This document shows positions 13,016 to 24,700 of a stretch of DNA of 64,000 nt, in pieces. The stretch is taken from positions 1,170,468 through 1,234,467 of the forward strand of contig JAMWFC010000054.1 in the NCBI GenBank assembly GCA_027475525.1. The letters run 5' to 3'. The DNA is from Macrolepiota albuminosa (Eukaryota > Basidiomycota > Agaricomycetes > Agaricales > Agaricaceae). Both the position numbers and the translations under genes were made by a program. Position 1 is the first letter of the stretch, and every line of letters starts with the position of its first letter. The notes under the pieces were generated by a model. The model ran no database searches, had not been told where the DNA came from, and was given only the letters and a program-made list of their open reading frames with translations.

Positions 13016-13547
13016 TGTAGGTAGGAAAGATGGTTATACGTGGCAGTTCTTCCACGAATCAAAATTGTTGATTGATGATGATTTACTTACTAATCACTTA
13101 GCTGGGATATGATAGTATCGAAGGGAGGAAACGAAAGACAAGGTAGAGGGTCTTCATGTTTTATCATTCCTTGATTTGTTTGCACTGACACTGGGTCATC
13201 CTGAGATATTCTGAGCGGCGGAAGAACAGGTAGTGCACGGCTGTCCTCCAGGGTCAAGCTATCAAAGCCAATGAAGACGGAGTGATGAGTTCCTTGGTCT
13301 CTCCCAAGGTCACATCTAGTGATTGATATGTGCCATGTAATTGTATATCTCCAGACAAGACTTGAAACAGATGATAGAAAAACATATGGAAACATACACA
13401 AGGTCTAAGAACAACAGTGTCGGAAAAATCACTCACCTGCCCCTCTAATAGAAGGTCCAACTGTGTGTGGGAAAATGTCACCAATTGCCATGTGACTTCG
13501 GCATCATTGGCAATCACCCAGAGAGTGATGGAGGATGATGATTTACA
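13016..13547. other. Border region between host genes and repeats, no supportable gene
   Basis: A minus-strand ORF at 13090-13401 (LTLEDSRALPVLPPLRIS) and a short one near 13450-13540 could be pieces of a decayed intron-containing gene, since a donor-like GTGAGT lies at their junction, but I recognise no family. Beyond this point no intact host gene appears in the window. Confidence 0.35.
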
Positions 13548-13718
13548 ATAGAAAGGGTAGATGAAATGCAAAGAGAGGATAAAAATGATAGATGCAATAT
13601 AAAGGCAGAGTATAAAAGATAAATGCAAGATAAAGGCAGAGTAGAAAGAATATATGCAGTATAAAAGTAGGATAGAAAGAGTGGATAGAGTATAACAATA
13701 AGGTAGAAAGAATAGATG
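13548..13718. repeat. Degenerate purine-rich tandem repeat
   Basis: The plus strand repeats variants of GATAGATGCAATATAAAGGCAGAGTA and AGATAGAATA with a loose period of about 30 bases and almost no C. The two overlapping minus-strand ORFs rich in Leu, Phe, Ile and Tyr are a by-product of this composition. Confidence 0.6.
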
Positions 13719-13778
13719 CACAGATATTTGTCCTGGACAAAGGCTCTGGCTTAAATAGTATACAGTTGGACAAATAGC

Positions 13779-14053
13779 TGTAATCCCGTCTACTTACGAT
13801 TACCACAACCAGCACAACCAGTATAGTAATGACATTATAGACAATGTCAGAGCTTGTGGAGAGCAGATATAAACCAGACTCTGGACTACTGACAGGAGGG
13901 GGCTTTTCCTTCCTTCTTACGACACTCATTACCGTCTCTCTCTCTCTCTCTCTTTCTTTTCTGGTCTTACTGTTGTAGCTACCGTACTTATTGTCACAGA
14001 CAAATAGAATGTGGTCCTGTTTTGTTGTGCATGGTCAGACAGTACGGATTACA
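13779..14053 (+). repeat. 5' LTR of element S
   Basis: 275 bp, TGTAATC...GATTACA. It contains TATAAA (13871 region) and a CT microsatellite near 13930-13955. It differs from the 3' copy by scattered transitions and small indels in the CT tract. Confidence 0.92.
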
Positions 14054-14181
14054 TTTTTTTTTTAAACATCACACCATGTTGTCCTCTGCTCCCACCATTT
14101 TCCTAAGGGGGGACACCGAGACAAGACAACTCTACCAACCGACATATCAATCTGCCATGCCAGGTGTTTTCCCGTTTGCCC

Positions 14182-15399
14182 ATGGTCACCAGGAGTAGGA
14201 CCCGACAGCTTGTTTTGGAATCGCCATCAGCATCATTGACTACATCCTCAGCATTATCGCCGTTAGCTTCCTCACCACCCCCTGGGCCAAACAACCTGAC
14301 TCCATCTGCACTGCATATAAGCTCCCAACAAGCAAGGTCAAACATGACTGACTCCAGCAAATTGTCCTCCCCACCAACTAGCATAAAACCCTTTGTAAAA
14401 TACAGAATGGAAGCCCCGATAATGGCTGTCTGCAAGGAAAAGGCTTTCAAACCGCCCATTGAGATGGAGGGTGACCTGACACCGGAGGTCATCCAGAACT
14501 TTGTGGATTATTCCATGGACTTCTTCCAGAACAAGGAGGTGGCTGAAGCAGATCAGGTTCGTCAGGTGTATACTGCATTCAAAGATTATCATATTCAGGA
14601 CTGGATTTCTGCTGAACAAAGTCGCATTCTCCAGCTTTTCTTTGACAAATTCATTGCCGAGATTAAAGAAAAGTACCTTGCACCAGACTGGGAAGAAGAA
14701 ATGCGCATTTGCATTTATTCCGCTGCCTTTGATCCTACAAAGAAGACCTTCTGGAATTTTGCATGCTAGTTACAGAAACTGAACTCACTGCTGATGGGAA
14801 CAGATAGTTACCTGGACAACAATATGATGCGCACACAACTTGAGGCAAAAATGGATTCCTTGCTATGACAACTGTATAAAAGCAAAAAGCTTAGCTCAGA
14901 GAAGGACTTTCAGAAGTGGCTCAAAGCTATCAGGATTGTCAACAACACTCATCATTTTGCAGAGAAAAGGCAGTGAGAAATTGCAGATGAAGCAGTCTGG
15001 GCAGCAAAGAAGCCATTACTGTCCTCATCTAAGCACAACTTCCTAAATTCTCGATTAAATGGTGCCACTGCTACTTCAAACGCCTCTAATACACCAAAAC
15101 TGCCGGCCCTCACTGTAAAAAAATGCAAATTGCTTGCAGCCAATGAAGGGTGTTTTAAGTGCCATATTCTGTTTGCTGGCCATTTATCACGGGACTGTAA
15201 GAATGGTTTCCCAGATGTGTCAAATTATCGTACTGTTTCACAAGCAACAGTGGATGCCCACAGGGTGTTACATGCACATGCCTCAAAACTGACCTCAACC
15301 ATGAAAACCTTATCATCCATGGCAGCTGTCGCTCCAACCACATCTGCTTCTAATTGGATGGTCAACACTACAGTGTTGATCGAGACCATTGCTGCTGTT
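14182..15399 (+). pseudogene. Element S gag (capsid and nucleocapsid)
   Basis: The frame opens at ATG 14182 (MVTRSRTRQ) and has a TAG at 14767-14769, then continues in the same frame with further stops to the E insertion at 15400. The N-terminal part matches Gag of sushi-like fungal elements, with a helical capsid region around DLTPEVIQNFVDYSMDFF. A zinc-knuckle variant CFKC-X6-H-X4-C lies near 15154-15200; the six-residue spacing before His departs from the usual four but is seen in this Gag type. Gag packages element RNA in the cytoplasm. Coding sequence resumes after the E copy only on the minus strand because of the inversion. Confidence 0.8.
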
Positions 15400-16361
15400 T
15401 ATGATGCCCAAATCGAGCTGGGTACTGTGTGGACTATCACTAGTACAGCTATTCAGCCAATATAGCTTTAGGCATGCTAAGTGTGTGAGAGAGTCCTGGA
15501 CAGGTCCCAGAGAACACATGGTAGGCAAGAGGTTGGTGGCAAGAGGTTGGTGGCAAGGAAAGTGGGTGATTGGAGGCACTTGTGTAAGGCTCCTAAACGT
15601 GGCTACAGGGCGCTAAAAGTTGCTAAGGGGAAGTGCTAAGAGTGTGGGAAAGTCGCTAAGGAAGGCGCTAAGTGTTAGCACCTAGAATGTGATAATAAAA
15701 GGATGAGATTGCTTAGCAGATCTAAGTACAAAAGCCAAGCCGTAGTTGCAAGGCACTAGAGAGAGAGAGATAGAAAACTAGAGCAGAGTCCTCTTGCTTG
15801 ACACAGTCAACAAGAGGTAGTCTGTTGCATATGGTGACCAAAATGTTGGGATACGATCCCTACTGCCAAATTAATTATGTGCTACTAACAAAAAGTAAGT
15901 ATTTATAGTAAAGAAAGTTAGCTGATGCTAAGGGGTTAAGCGCTGCTAGAGGGTGGTGAACTGATAAGAATGTAAGTAAGTGTGGTGAATTGAATTGTAT
16001 GATAAAAAGATCCATAATGATGCTGTCCATGAAAATACTTTATCATTCTTTTCTATAAGTGCTGCTACTGGCTAAGAGGATTATTCCGGTTTGACTGATG
16101 CCAAGTGTTGGTGTAAATGTATAGCCTTAGAGTGCAAGTGGCAAGGTGCAGCAAGGTGTCAACAGTGGTGTGAAGAGTAAGTAGTGCCATGAAAAGTGGT
16201 CTGAGAGTAATTGGAGTCTGTAGCTGCGAGTTATTAGTGTAAAAATATGGCAAAAATAGCACTGGAAGCGCTAGAGCGTGGCGCTTCTGGTGGTACCAGT
16301 GGGCTAATGTGAGGTGTGGGTATTGGTGCTATCTGTAGCCAGCCATAGTAGGAGCTCATCA
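15400..16361 (-). mobile_element. E-left: 962-bp LTR-like insertion
   Basis: On the minus strand it starts TGATGAGCTCCTAC and ends GGGCATCATA. It is an inverted, near-identical copy of 17295-18275. Flanks are CTGTT (15395-15399) and ACAAC (16362-16366), which do not match each other but do match the flanks of the other copy. No coding capacity. An internal point reading GGGATCGTATCCCAACA then TTTTGGTCACC resembles an LTR end next to a primer-binding region, so E may be a 518-bp LTR plus leader or a long solo LTR. It also carries a 14-bp direct repeat near 15530-15560. Confidence 0.8.
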
Positions 16362-17294
16362 ACAACGAGGGTTGTATGTGGCCAGCAGCTAGATGTTCTC
16401 CAATCAATGTTTTCCATGTGTCTCGGTATTTCTGCGGGCATTGGTATGAACGTGTTTTAATGAGCTGATTTGCATCATGCAGCTTAATGTTTGCTAACAC
16501 CATGCGGGGCAGATCACTGGCGTGACTTATTGGTTTGAATACATCTTTGAATTCTGCCTTCATCTTGCAGTCTAGATCATCAAACACGACAGTTTGTGCC
16601 AGTTGTTCAATTCTCTTGTGGACAGCAGCTATGATGTTTGGTTGTTTAACAGGTTCAAACAAGTATAGACATTCCAATTTCTCAAGATGCATTTTACAGA
16701 CAAAGGTCAGTTCTTTTATCATCTCTTTCCGATCCCGCAATGTACGCTAGAACTTTTTCTTTATTGATACAAATTTTTTCGGTGCAGGAGCACATATTGG
16801 TTCTAGGTGTAACAGATTATAATTGTTTTGTTTATCTACAATGGTGCCTGCAACGGCATCTAACACAATTGAATTTGCTTTCAAAAACGGAAGTCCCAGT
16901 ATTATAGGTACACATGATTTTGGCGTGATAATTGCTTGTAATGTACAAGAAGTCCAATGTTGATCAGCAGAAGTCACAGTGATTCTACAGAATTTGGAGA
17001 GTGTCGTGTTACGTTTACTTCCAGCATTAACAGTGACATCAATATCTATGGGCTTATGCAGTGATCACCTTTTCAGGCCAAGGTGTTCGACTAAAGCTGT
17101 GTCAATCAGAACCAAATGTGAGCCAGAGTCTATCAATGTTGATACAGTCATTGGCACCGGAATTGCCAGTCCATTGATGAACACATTCCATACAAAATGC
17201 TCAGCAGTAAGTGGGGCACTCACGGAGTTATTGGTGGTATCAGATCCAGCCCCATCAAAACTTTCATTTGACAACGGTGATTTGGGCAGAACAG
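16362..17294 (-). pseudogene. Element S protease and N-terminal RT, in inverted segment
   Basis: Read on the minus strand from 17294, the sequence gives a retropepsin region with active-site string TLIDSGSHLVLID, then GLPFLKANSIVLD, then the pol stretch DARHDP-like region ending HLAAGHIQPS at the E-left border. Internal stops are TGA after GLKR and TAG after KKKF. The preceding Gag codons end exactly at 15399 and the next RT codons begin at 18281, so this piece belongs between them in the opposite orientation. Protease would process the polyprotein in the particle. Confidence 0.85.
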
Positions 17295-18275
17295 TGATGA
17301 GCTCCTACTATAGCTGGCTACAGATAGCACCAATACCCACACCTCACATTAGCCCACTGGTACCACCAGAAGCACCACGCTCTAGTGCTTCCAGTGCTAT
17401 TTTTGCCATATTTTTACACTAATAACTCGCAGCTACAGACTCCAATTACTCTCAGACCACTTTTCATGGCACTACTTACTCTTCACACCACTGTTGACAC
17501 CTTGCTGCACCTTGCCACTTGCACTCTAAGGCTATACATTTACACCAACACTTGGCATCAGTCAAACCGGAATAATGCTCTTAGCCAGTAGCAGCACTTA
17601 CAGAAAAGAATGATAAAGTATTTTCATGGACAGCATCATTATGAATCTTTTTATCATACAATTCAATTCACCACACTTACTTACATTCTTATCAGTTTAC
17701 CACCCTCTAGCAGCGCTTAACCCCTTAGCATTGGCTAACTTTCTTTACTATAAATACTTACTTTTTGTTAGTAGCACATAATTAATTTGGCAGTAGGGAT
17801 CGTATCCCAACATTTTGGTCACCATATGCAACAGACTACCTCTTGTTGACTGTGTCAAGCAAGAGGACTCTGCTCTAGTTTTCTATCTCTCTCTCTCTAG
17901 TGCCTTGCAACTACGGCTTGGCTTTTGTACTTAGATCTGCTAAGCAATCTCATCCTTTTATTATCACATTCTAGGTGCTAACACTTAGTGCCTTCCTTAG
18001 CAACTTTCCTGCACCTCTTAGCGCCTTCCTTAGCAACTTTCCCACACTCTTAGCACTTCCCCTTAGCGACTTTTAGCGCCCTGTAGCCACGTTTAGGAGC
18101 CTTACACAAGTGCCTCCAATTACTCACTTTCCTTGCCACCAACCTCTTGCCTACCGTGTGTTCTCTGGGACCTGTCCGGGACTCTCTCACACACTTAGCA
18201 TGCCCAAAGCTATATCGGCTGAATAGCTGTACTAGTGATAGTCCATGCAGTATCCAGCTCGATTTGGGCATTATT
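17295..18275 (+). mobile_element. E-right: 981-bp LTR-like insertion
   Basis: The plus-strand copy runs from TGATGAGCTCCTAC to GGGCATTATT. Flanks are AACAG (17290-17294) and ATTGT (18276-18280). AACAG is the complement of the left flank of E-left; ATTGT pairs with the right flank of E-left at four of five bases. Contains TATAAATAC (17750 region) upstream of the LTR-end-like CAACA at 17808-17812, and a TCTCTC tract near 17887. Confidence 0.8.
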
Positions 18276-18280
18276 ATTGT

Positions 18281-21135
18281 CTGCCTTTGCATCACCAGCC
18301 TTTTTAATTCCAAAGACAGATCCAACTGCCCTCCCATGCTGGGTAAACAACTACAGGGAACTGAATGCAAACACCATTCCAGACAACCACCCCTTGCCAC
18401 TGGTTGATGATATTTTACGTGATTGTGCCAAGGGAAAGATTTTCACTGTAATTGACCTGACAAACACATTCTTTCAGACACCTATGAACCTTGAGCATGT
18501 ACATTTGACAGCGGTATTGATGCCATTTGGACTTTATGAATGGCTAGTCATGCCCATGGGATTGTGCAATGCCCCTGCCATTCATCAGCAGCATGTGACA
18601 GCTGCCCTGCATGAATTTATTGGCTGTTTTTGCCACATTTACTTGGACAACATTGTCATCTGGTTGGACACCTTGGAAGAACATTATGATAACATTCGTA
18701 AAGTGTTGCAGGCCTTGTGTGATGCCCAACTTTATGTTAACATGAAGTGTCATTTGTATTGTACGGAGATAGACTTTCTCAGGCATCACATCTCAGCAAA
18801 TGGAATCAAAGCTGATGCATCAAAGGTTGATTGCATCCTGAATTGGCCTGCCCTGGCTACAGCCAAACAAGTACAATCTTTCCTAGGACTAGTGCAGTAC
18901 ATCTCTGTTTTCCTACCATGCCTGGCAGAATACACCAGCGTACTGCATGAGTTAACGACTTATGAATGTGATCTTTTGTTTCTGGGATGGACAAAGAAGC
19001 ACCAGCATGCCTTTGACATGATTAAGCAAATTGTGATATCATGAGAGTGTCTGACTACCATTGACCATACAGACACATCTAAAACCATCTTCGTTGTGAC
19101 AGATGCCAGTGATTTCAGATCTGGAGCGATACTCTCCTTTGGACAATTGTGGGAGCTTGCCCGACCTGTCACATTCAAAAGCCAGATGTTTAAGGGTGCC
19201 GAACTTAATTACCCAGTACATGAAAAGGAGCTGTTGGCTATTGTCCGTGCCCTGAAGAAGTGGTGAGCTGATTTGTTTGGCTCCCAATTCATGATCTATA
19301 CAGACCATAAAATGCTCCTGAACTTTGACCGTCAATGTGACTTATCATGCCAACAAGCGAGGTGGATGGAGTTTCTTTCACAGTTCGACTGTAAACTGGT
19401 GTATGTAAAGGGAGAGGATAACACAGTTGCTGATGCCCTGTCATGTCTCCTCTATGACCTCCCTGACATGCCTTCCTCGCATGACATGGTGCCGTCGCTC
19501 ATGTTGATGTATGTGCATGATGATGATATGATTACAGCATGCATTGGGGCAGTTTGGGCTATAAATATCTACTCTCCATTTGCCTCAGCATGAGCGCTGA
19601 GTGATCATCCTGAATCTGCCCCGCATACACTGACTGTCAGAATAGAACTGACAATGATGATTGACAGCGACATCGTTGCACAGTTGAAAGAAGGATACAA
19701 TGTCAATCCGCAGTGCAAGAATCTGATTGCAGCGGCGTGTGGCATTGCATTGTTGACGTGCTGGGAGGGATTATGGTTCCTGGGCCCTCATCTAATGGTT
19801 CCCCATTGGGGCAACATAAGGGAGAAGATTTTCTGCCTTGCCCATGACTCGCTCAGGCACTTTGGCTTTCATAAGGCCTACGAAGCACTATGCTCTTCCT
19901 ACTACTGGCTGAAAATGCAGCATGATCTTGAACTCATCTACATTCCTGCTTGCCATGACTGCCAGAGACTTAAATCATTGAGGTCCAAGCTGATGGGACC
20001 CTTGCATCCTCTGCCTGTACTAGATGGTCGAGGTGAGTCTATCGCAATGGATTTCATAGGATCCTTACTGGAAGACGAGGGTTTCAACTGTATACTGTCT
20101 ATCATGGACAGATTACACTCAGATATCCGCATTGTACTGACAAGAACAGATCTAACTGCGTTGGAATTGGCCGACTTGTTCTTTGAACATTGGTACTGCA
20201 AAAATGGGCTTCCGTCAAGCATTGTCTGTGACTGAGATAAGTTATTTGTGTCCAAATTCTGGAAACATCTCACTGCACTCATGGGGATAAAGGTGCTCAT
20301 GTCAATGGCATACCACCCACAAATAGACAGCACTAGTGAACGATTGAATAAGACAATCAACCAGGCATTACATTTCCATGTCAACCATAATCAACGTAAC
20401 TGGAGACAAGCCCTGCCATTAATCTGGTTCAACATCATGAATATGGTCAACAAATCCACTGGTTTCTCCCCTTTCCAATTATGAATGGAACAAAGCCCAC
20501 GAGTGGTTCCTCTACTTGTATCATCAACCCATGTATCTGCTCAGGATGAAGCATCCATGAGAATCATAATTCAATGGTTGGCAACTAACACAGCAGAGGT
20601 GCGGGACAATCTCCTTCAAGCTAAAATTCAACAAGTGGCACAGGCAAATAAATCGAGGCAGGACAATTTCCTCTTTGAGGTGGGGGAGAGGGTATTAGCT
20701 TCCACAAAAGATGACTAATGATGATACAAAAAAGGTGGTAAGCGACATGTTGCTAAGCTGATGCCAAGATACAATGGTCCATATTAAATTACGGCCATAC
20801 ATGAGGTGTCCTCCAACGTCACAGTTTTTGTACTGCATCACAACGACCAATTTGTGCAATATCACATGTCAAAACTCTTACATTTCACAGAAAACAATGT
20901 GACCCTTTTTCCAGCATGCGAGACTTCCAAACCCATGCCTGTGTTTGCCCCTGACATGAATCAAGAGGAGTTCTTTGTAGACCAAATCATTGCTTCCAGA
21001 CATTGCAGATGAGACATGCAATACCTTGTTAGGTATGTGGGATTTGGTGCCAAACACAATGAATGGTTGCTGGGCAAAGAACTGGACAACAACAAGGTGC
21101 TCAACAGGTGGTTGGCAGGAAGTGGTGGGGATTAA
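18281..21135 (+). pseudogene. Element S RT, RNase H, integrase and chromodomain
   Basis: One frame runs to TAA at 21133. RT begins SPAFLIPKTDPTALPCW and shows LPLVDDIL and IDLTNTFFQT; the catalytic box is YLDN (18649-18660) where the family has YLDD. RNase H shows TDASDFRSGAILSFG and IYTDHKML. Integrase shows the zinc-binding HDSLRHFGFHKAYEAL...CHDCQ, the first Asp in MDFIGSL, the second in IVCD, and YHPQIDSTSERLN with the Glu. A chromodomain-like end (YLVRYVGFGAKHNEWLLG) follows and may direct insertion to chromatin marks. In-frame stops at 19042, 19264, 19591, 20233, 20482 and 21010 are all TGA, several at positions where relatives have Arg; a TAA cluster lies at 20716. Confidence 0.88.
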
Positions 21136-21269
21136 TGTTCTGTTTTTCTTCGCCATGTTCCTGCCTCCGGTAGCTTTTTCCACTGGGTTTTTAACGCATC
21201 CACATGAGCAGTTTGTTTTTCTTATATTACTTGACTATTTTTTTTGTTCTTGTTTTCCTAATTTTTTTT

Positions 21270-21281
21270 GGAGGGAAGGGG
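21270..21281 (+). other. Polypurine tract of element S
   Basis: GGAGGGAAGGGG abuts the 3' LTR, where plus-strand DNA synthesis is primed in LTR retrotransposons. Confidence 0.85.
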
Positions 21282-21553
21282 TGTAATCCCGTCTACTTAC
21301 GATTACCATGACCAGCACAACCAGTATAGTCATGACATCATAGACAACGTCAGAGCTTGTGGAGAGCGGATATAAACCAGACTCTGGACTACTGATGGAG
21401 GGGGCTTTTCCTTCCTTCTTACAATACTCATTACCATCTCTCTCTCTCTCTCTTTCTTTTTTGGTCTCACTGTCGTAGCTACCATACTCATCATTATGGA
21501 CAAATAGAACATGGTCCTGTTTTGTTGTGTGTGATCAGACAGTACAGATTACA
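21282..21553 (+). repeat. 3' LTR of element S
   Basis: 272 bp copy of the LTR, directly preceded by a polypurine tract and followed by the target duplication ATAGC. Confidence 0.92.
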
Positions 21554-21569
21554 ATAGCTCTGACTTGAG

Positions 21570-21735
21570 CAGTACACACTTGGATTCTTGAATCATTTAT
21601 CTTGGACAAATGGCTGTAACTCTCACAGTACATACCTGGACACTTAGATCATTTGTTCTGGACAAATGGTTCTGATGCTCACAGTACACACCTTGGATTC
21701 TTGAATCATTTATCCTGGATAAATAGCTCTGAATT
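21570..21735. repeat. Three degenerate copies of a 56-bp tandem repeat
   Basis: Units begin at 21570, 21626 and 21682 with CAGTACAYACYTGGA and continue with TCATTTRTCYTGGACAAATGG. A related piece (TTGTCCTGGACAAAGGCTCTGG) lies at 13728-13750, just left of element S, so S inserted inside this array. Confidence 0.7.
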
Positions 21736-24700
21736 TCATCATTTCTACTATAGTTTTCCAGCAGTCTCTGTCTTTTTTGGGCTCTAGTGCACTCTAAACA
21801 GAAGGAAAAACTGTATTATTAAATATACATGATAAAATAATACTTTCAGACTCTCATACCTAATAGCTGTTTTTTTCATACTGAATTGCACTTCTAACAT
21901 CTAGCTGTTATAATGACAATCATGTTATGGACTCTTTTGGCATCTCCAGAGACATTTCAAGATGTCAAAATATATATGCCACCTTTTGTTGTCATTGGCA
22001 TATTTGGATCTATCTCTGGCTAGCAACATTTCCATGCATATCTTCAATTTGGTGTTTGCCAGGGTCAAAGTCCTACTAACAAATATCCTTTCCATGCTAT
22101 AGCTATTAAAGTCCACACTTTATAGCTACACAAGTTTTAAATGCAACTGTTTGCATATTTTTTAAGTGTCTCCCACTCCACATTAATGCCTGTTTTTTAA
22201 CAAACAGCCACATGTTATTTTTTTATTTGACTCATCCAAAGTTTCCACACTCCTACTGGTGTGTATAGAAAGAGTCTCTACCACTGCCATTAGATATCCA
22301 TGATAATGTGGGTCTTGGGCCATTTTCTAACCTTAAACAGGGACAATTTGTGAATAAATATGCAGGACAAAAACAGAAAACAGTATTTTGAGAGTAAAGC
22401 TCTGCCACATAAAAACAGTAGAAAAAAGCAAGTAATGATTTTTATAGACCTGAGGGCACAAGAAAATCTCTCTGAGGCTTGCTACATAAAAACAGTAGAA
22501 AAAAGCAAGTAATGATTTTTATAGACCTGAGGGCACAAGAAAATCTCTCTGAGGCTTGCTGACAGACATTAAGAGTATCTAGACAAATATCATGCTTTAT
22601 GCATGGAAAAAATTAAATATCAAATATCTCACATTTCTTGCATTTTGCTTATATGTATAACTATGTTAATTATGCTGGTTCTCCATAATTTAGAGAAAAG
22701 ACCTTCCCAGAAAGTATCAGCATTTACCATATCTCTTTGAAGCCAGTTTTAAACATTCATCTTAACATCTATGCAAGGTGCTCTAAGGTTTTTCTTTTCT
22801 GTAAATCTCTGTTTATTAGTAAGTTGAGATGTATCACACAAGTGCTTACTTGAAGTCTATTCTGAAGAAGGGAGTTGATATTCAAATAATGATACAAGTT
22901 CTGTGGATACATATTCAATAACCTTTGTATATATATAAAAGATAATCAGCAATTTAACCTATATGAATGTCAAAGGAGCTATCAACAGCTTTATAATATA
23001 GTTTTATAAAGTGTTTAACAGACTTAATAAATGTCTTGACATCAGCAGCTTGTTCTTCTATCCTTAGTAAAGATATGTTAATTAGTTGCCACAGTTGACT
23101 TCTCTGGTCCATTTCTCTCTCTCTTGCATTAACCTGAGAGCTATATGAGTCTTACACCTTTGTGTGGGATATGTATTATTATTGACCCATCTTTTATACT
23201 CTTCACATTCTTTTCTCAATCAGATGCCTCTGAAATATGCTGAATATAGTCAGATATCTATCTAGAGTCTGAAGCTTGACACAGGACATCACTATCTTGT
23301 AGTATTCCATACAGGTCCTATGTATGTTTTATAGAGGTCTGTCTCCATGCTTCAATTAGTTCTCAATAGCTATCATACTGAATACCATCAAAGCAAAGAC
23401 TTCAGCTACTGGCATGATGGATTAGCATATTGCAAGAGAGAAGTTGAAATGTACTTCACTGCCAAGTCATATTTAGGGCTTTATAAGGACTTAGAAAGGG
23501 AAAAAATATAGCTGATCTGAGCTATTCAGCCCTCCACAAAAGTTTGTCAAGAACTTTATAAGCTCTGTAGAATATTTGGCATAAGTGCCTGAAATATACA
23601 TGTTTTAGAAGTGGTCACAAGGAACCTACATTGTCAACTTTAAGTTTGCCACAGTTTGATATATAGGCATGCCAAAGCATCCAGCAAAGGTAGCATCTTG
23701 TGTCTGAAGCTACATGGAAAAAAAAGTCTGCTTGGTGCAAATAGTGGCATTACCACAAACATTAGTGGCCCTGTATGATGGAGTGTCTCTTGTTCATCAT
23801 CAATTAATCAATTTATTTGTGAATCACAAGTTGATGACATATAGGCATTGTCTTCTTCTGTCATGTTGACTTGCTGAGGCCATGTTGTCCTTCCTGTCAT
23901 CTTTATTGTTATGCTTGCTCTTCTCATATAGAACATTGACTTGGGAAAGACATTTATTGAGTATGCACAACCCACAGAACAAATTGATACTTACCCAACT
24001 CAAATGACCCTCACCAACAAAACTGACAAGCAAGCTGATGCAGGAAAGCCAGACATTGTTAACATTGTTAGTCTCTTGAATAGCACTTGGAAGGGGCTTG
24101 CCTAGACCTCATATACAATCTCTATCTCAGGCCATTCATTATAGGAGAAAAAGAAGTCTGGATTAAGATTATCAACATTAAGTAAGTTATGTCCAAAAAC
24201 TGTGCAGCAAACTCTGTTGTGATGGTAATATTTAAAGCCAACAAAAAAAACCTGCTCACAATCAGTTTAAAATGAATGCACAAAGACACAAATATATACA
24301 ACATAGTGCCCTGAATGTGCAGACAGGCCCTTGTGAGACACAAAGGCCTTGAAGTGGTATCTGCTGTCAAGAAATGCTAATATACAATTTTTTGCCTCAA
24401 TTAACTGGCCAAGAGTTAGCCAATCACTCCATTGAATCAGGCATGAAGGAGAAACAAAAACCAAGAGGGGTAATGCCTGTTAAAAAAATGGAGAGGAAGA
24501 GTGTTATAGTTGGCATGAGATTTACCAATAGCCATCTTTGAGTGTCTGGTTAGAAAACATACTGATGTCCCATGAATTTGTAACTACAATTTATATACAT
24601 ACAATATATTACATTCATTTCACATACTAATTGCCTGTTAATATCCATTAGTATGCTGCTAGACAAAATTAAACTATTATTTATTTTCCAGCAGTCATTC

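Larger units (their letters stand above)
13779..21553 (+). mobile_element. Element S: Ty3/gypsy retrotransposon, sushi/chromodomain type, with internal inversion
   Basis: It is bounded by LTRs 13779-14053 and 21282-21553, both TGTAATCCCGTC...GATTACA. The 5-bp target duplication ATAGC is perfect at 13774-13778 and 21554-21558. Order as found is gag (plus), LTR-like E copy (inverted), protease and N-terminal RT (minus), second E copy, then the rest of RT, RNase H, integrase and chromodomain (plus). Un-flipping the middle restores one continuous gag-pol frame. The element is dead: there are many in-frame stops, mostly TGA, and the RT active site reads YLDN. The length without the two E insertions is about 5.8 kb, normal for the group. 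Confidence 0.93.

Noticed and set aside
13543..13929. Hydrophobic minus-strand ORFs as membrane proteins
   Set aside because: They are translations of a degenerate purine-rich tandem repeat and the LTR of element S.
15400..18275. Regulated invertible switch
   Set aside because: The inverted segment holds dead retrotransposon sequence with no recombinase or promoter; inverted-repeat recombination is sufficient.
20716..20727. TAA TGA TGA cluster in element S as a second conserved readthrough or stop signal
   Set aside because: It interrupts a region homologous to coding sequence in relatives and has no counterpart in the other elements here.
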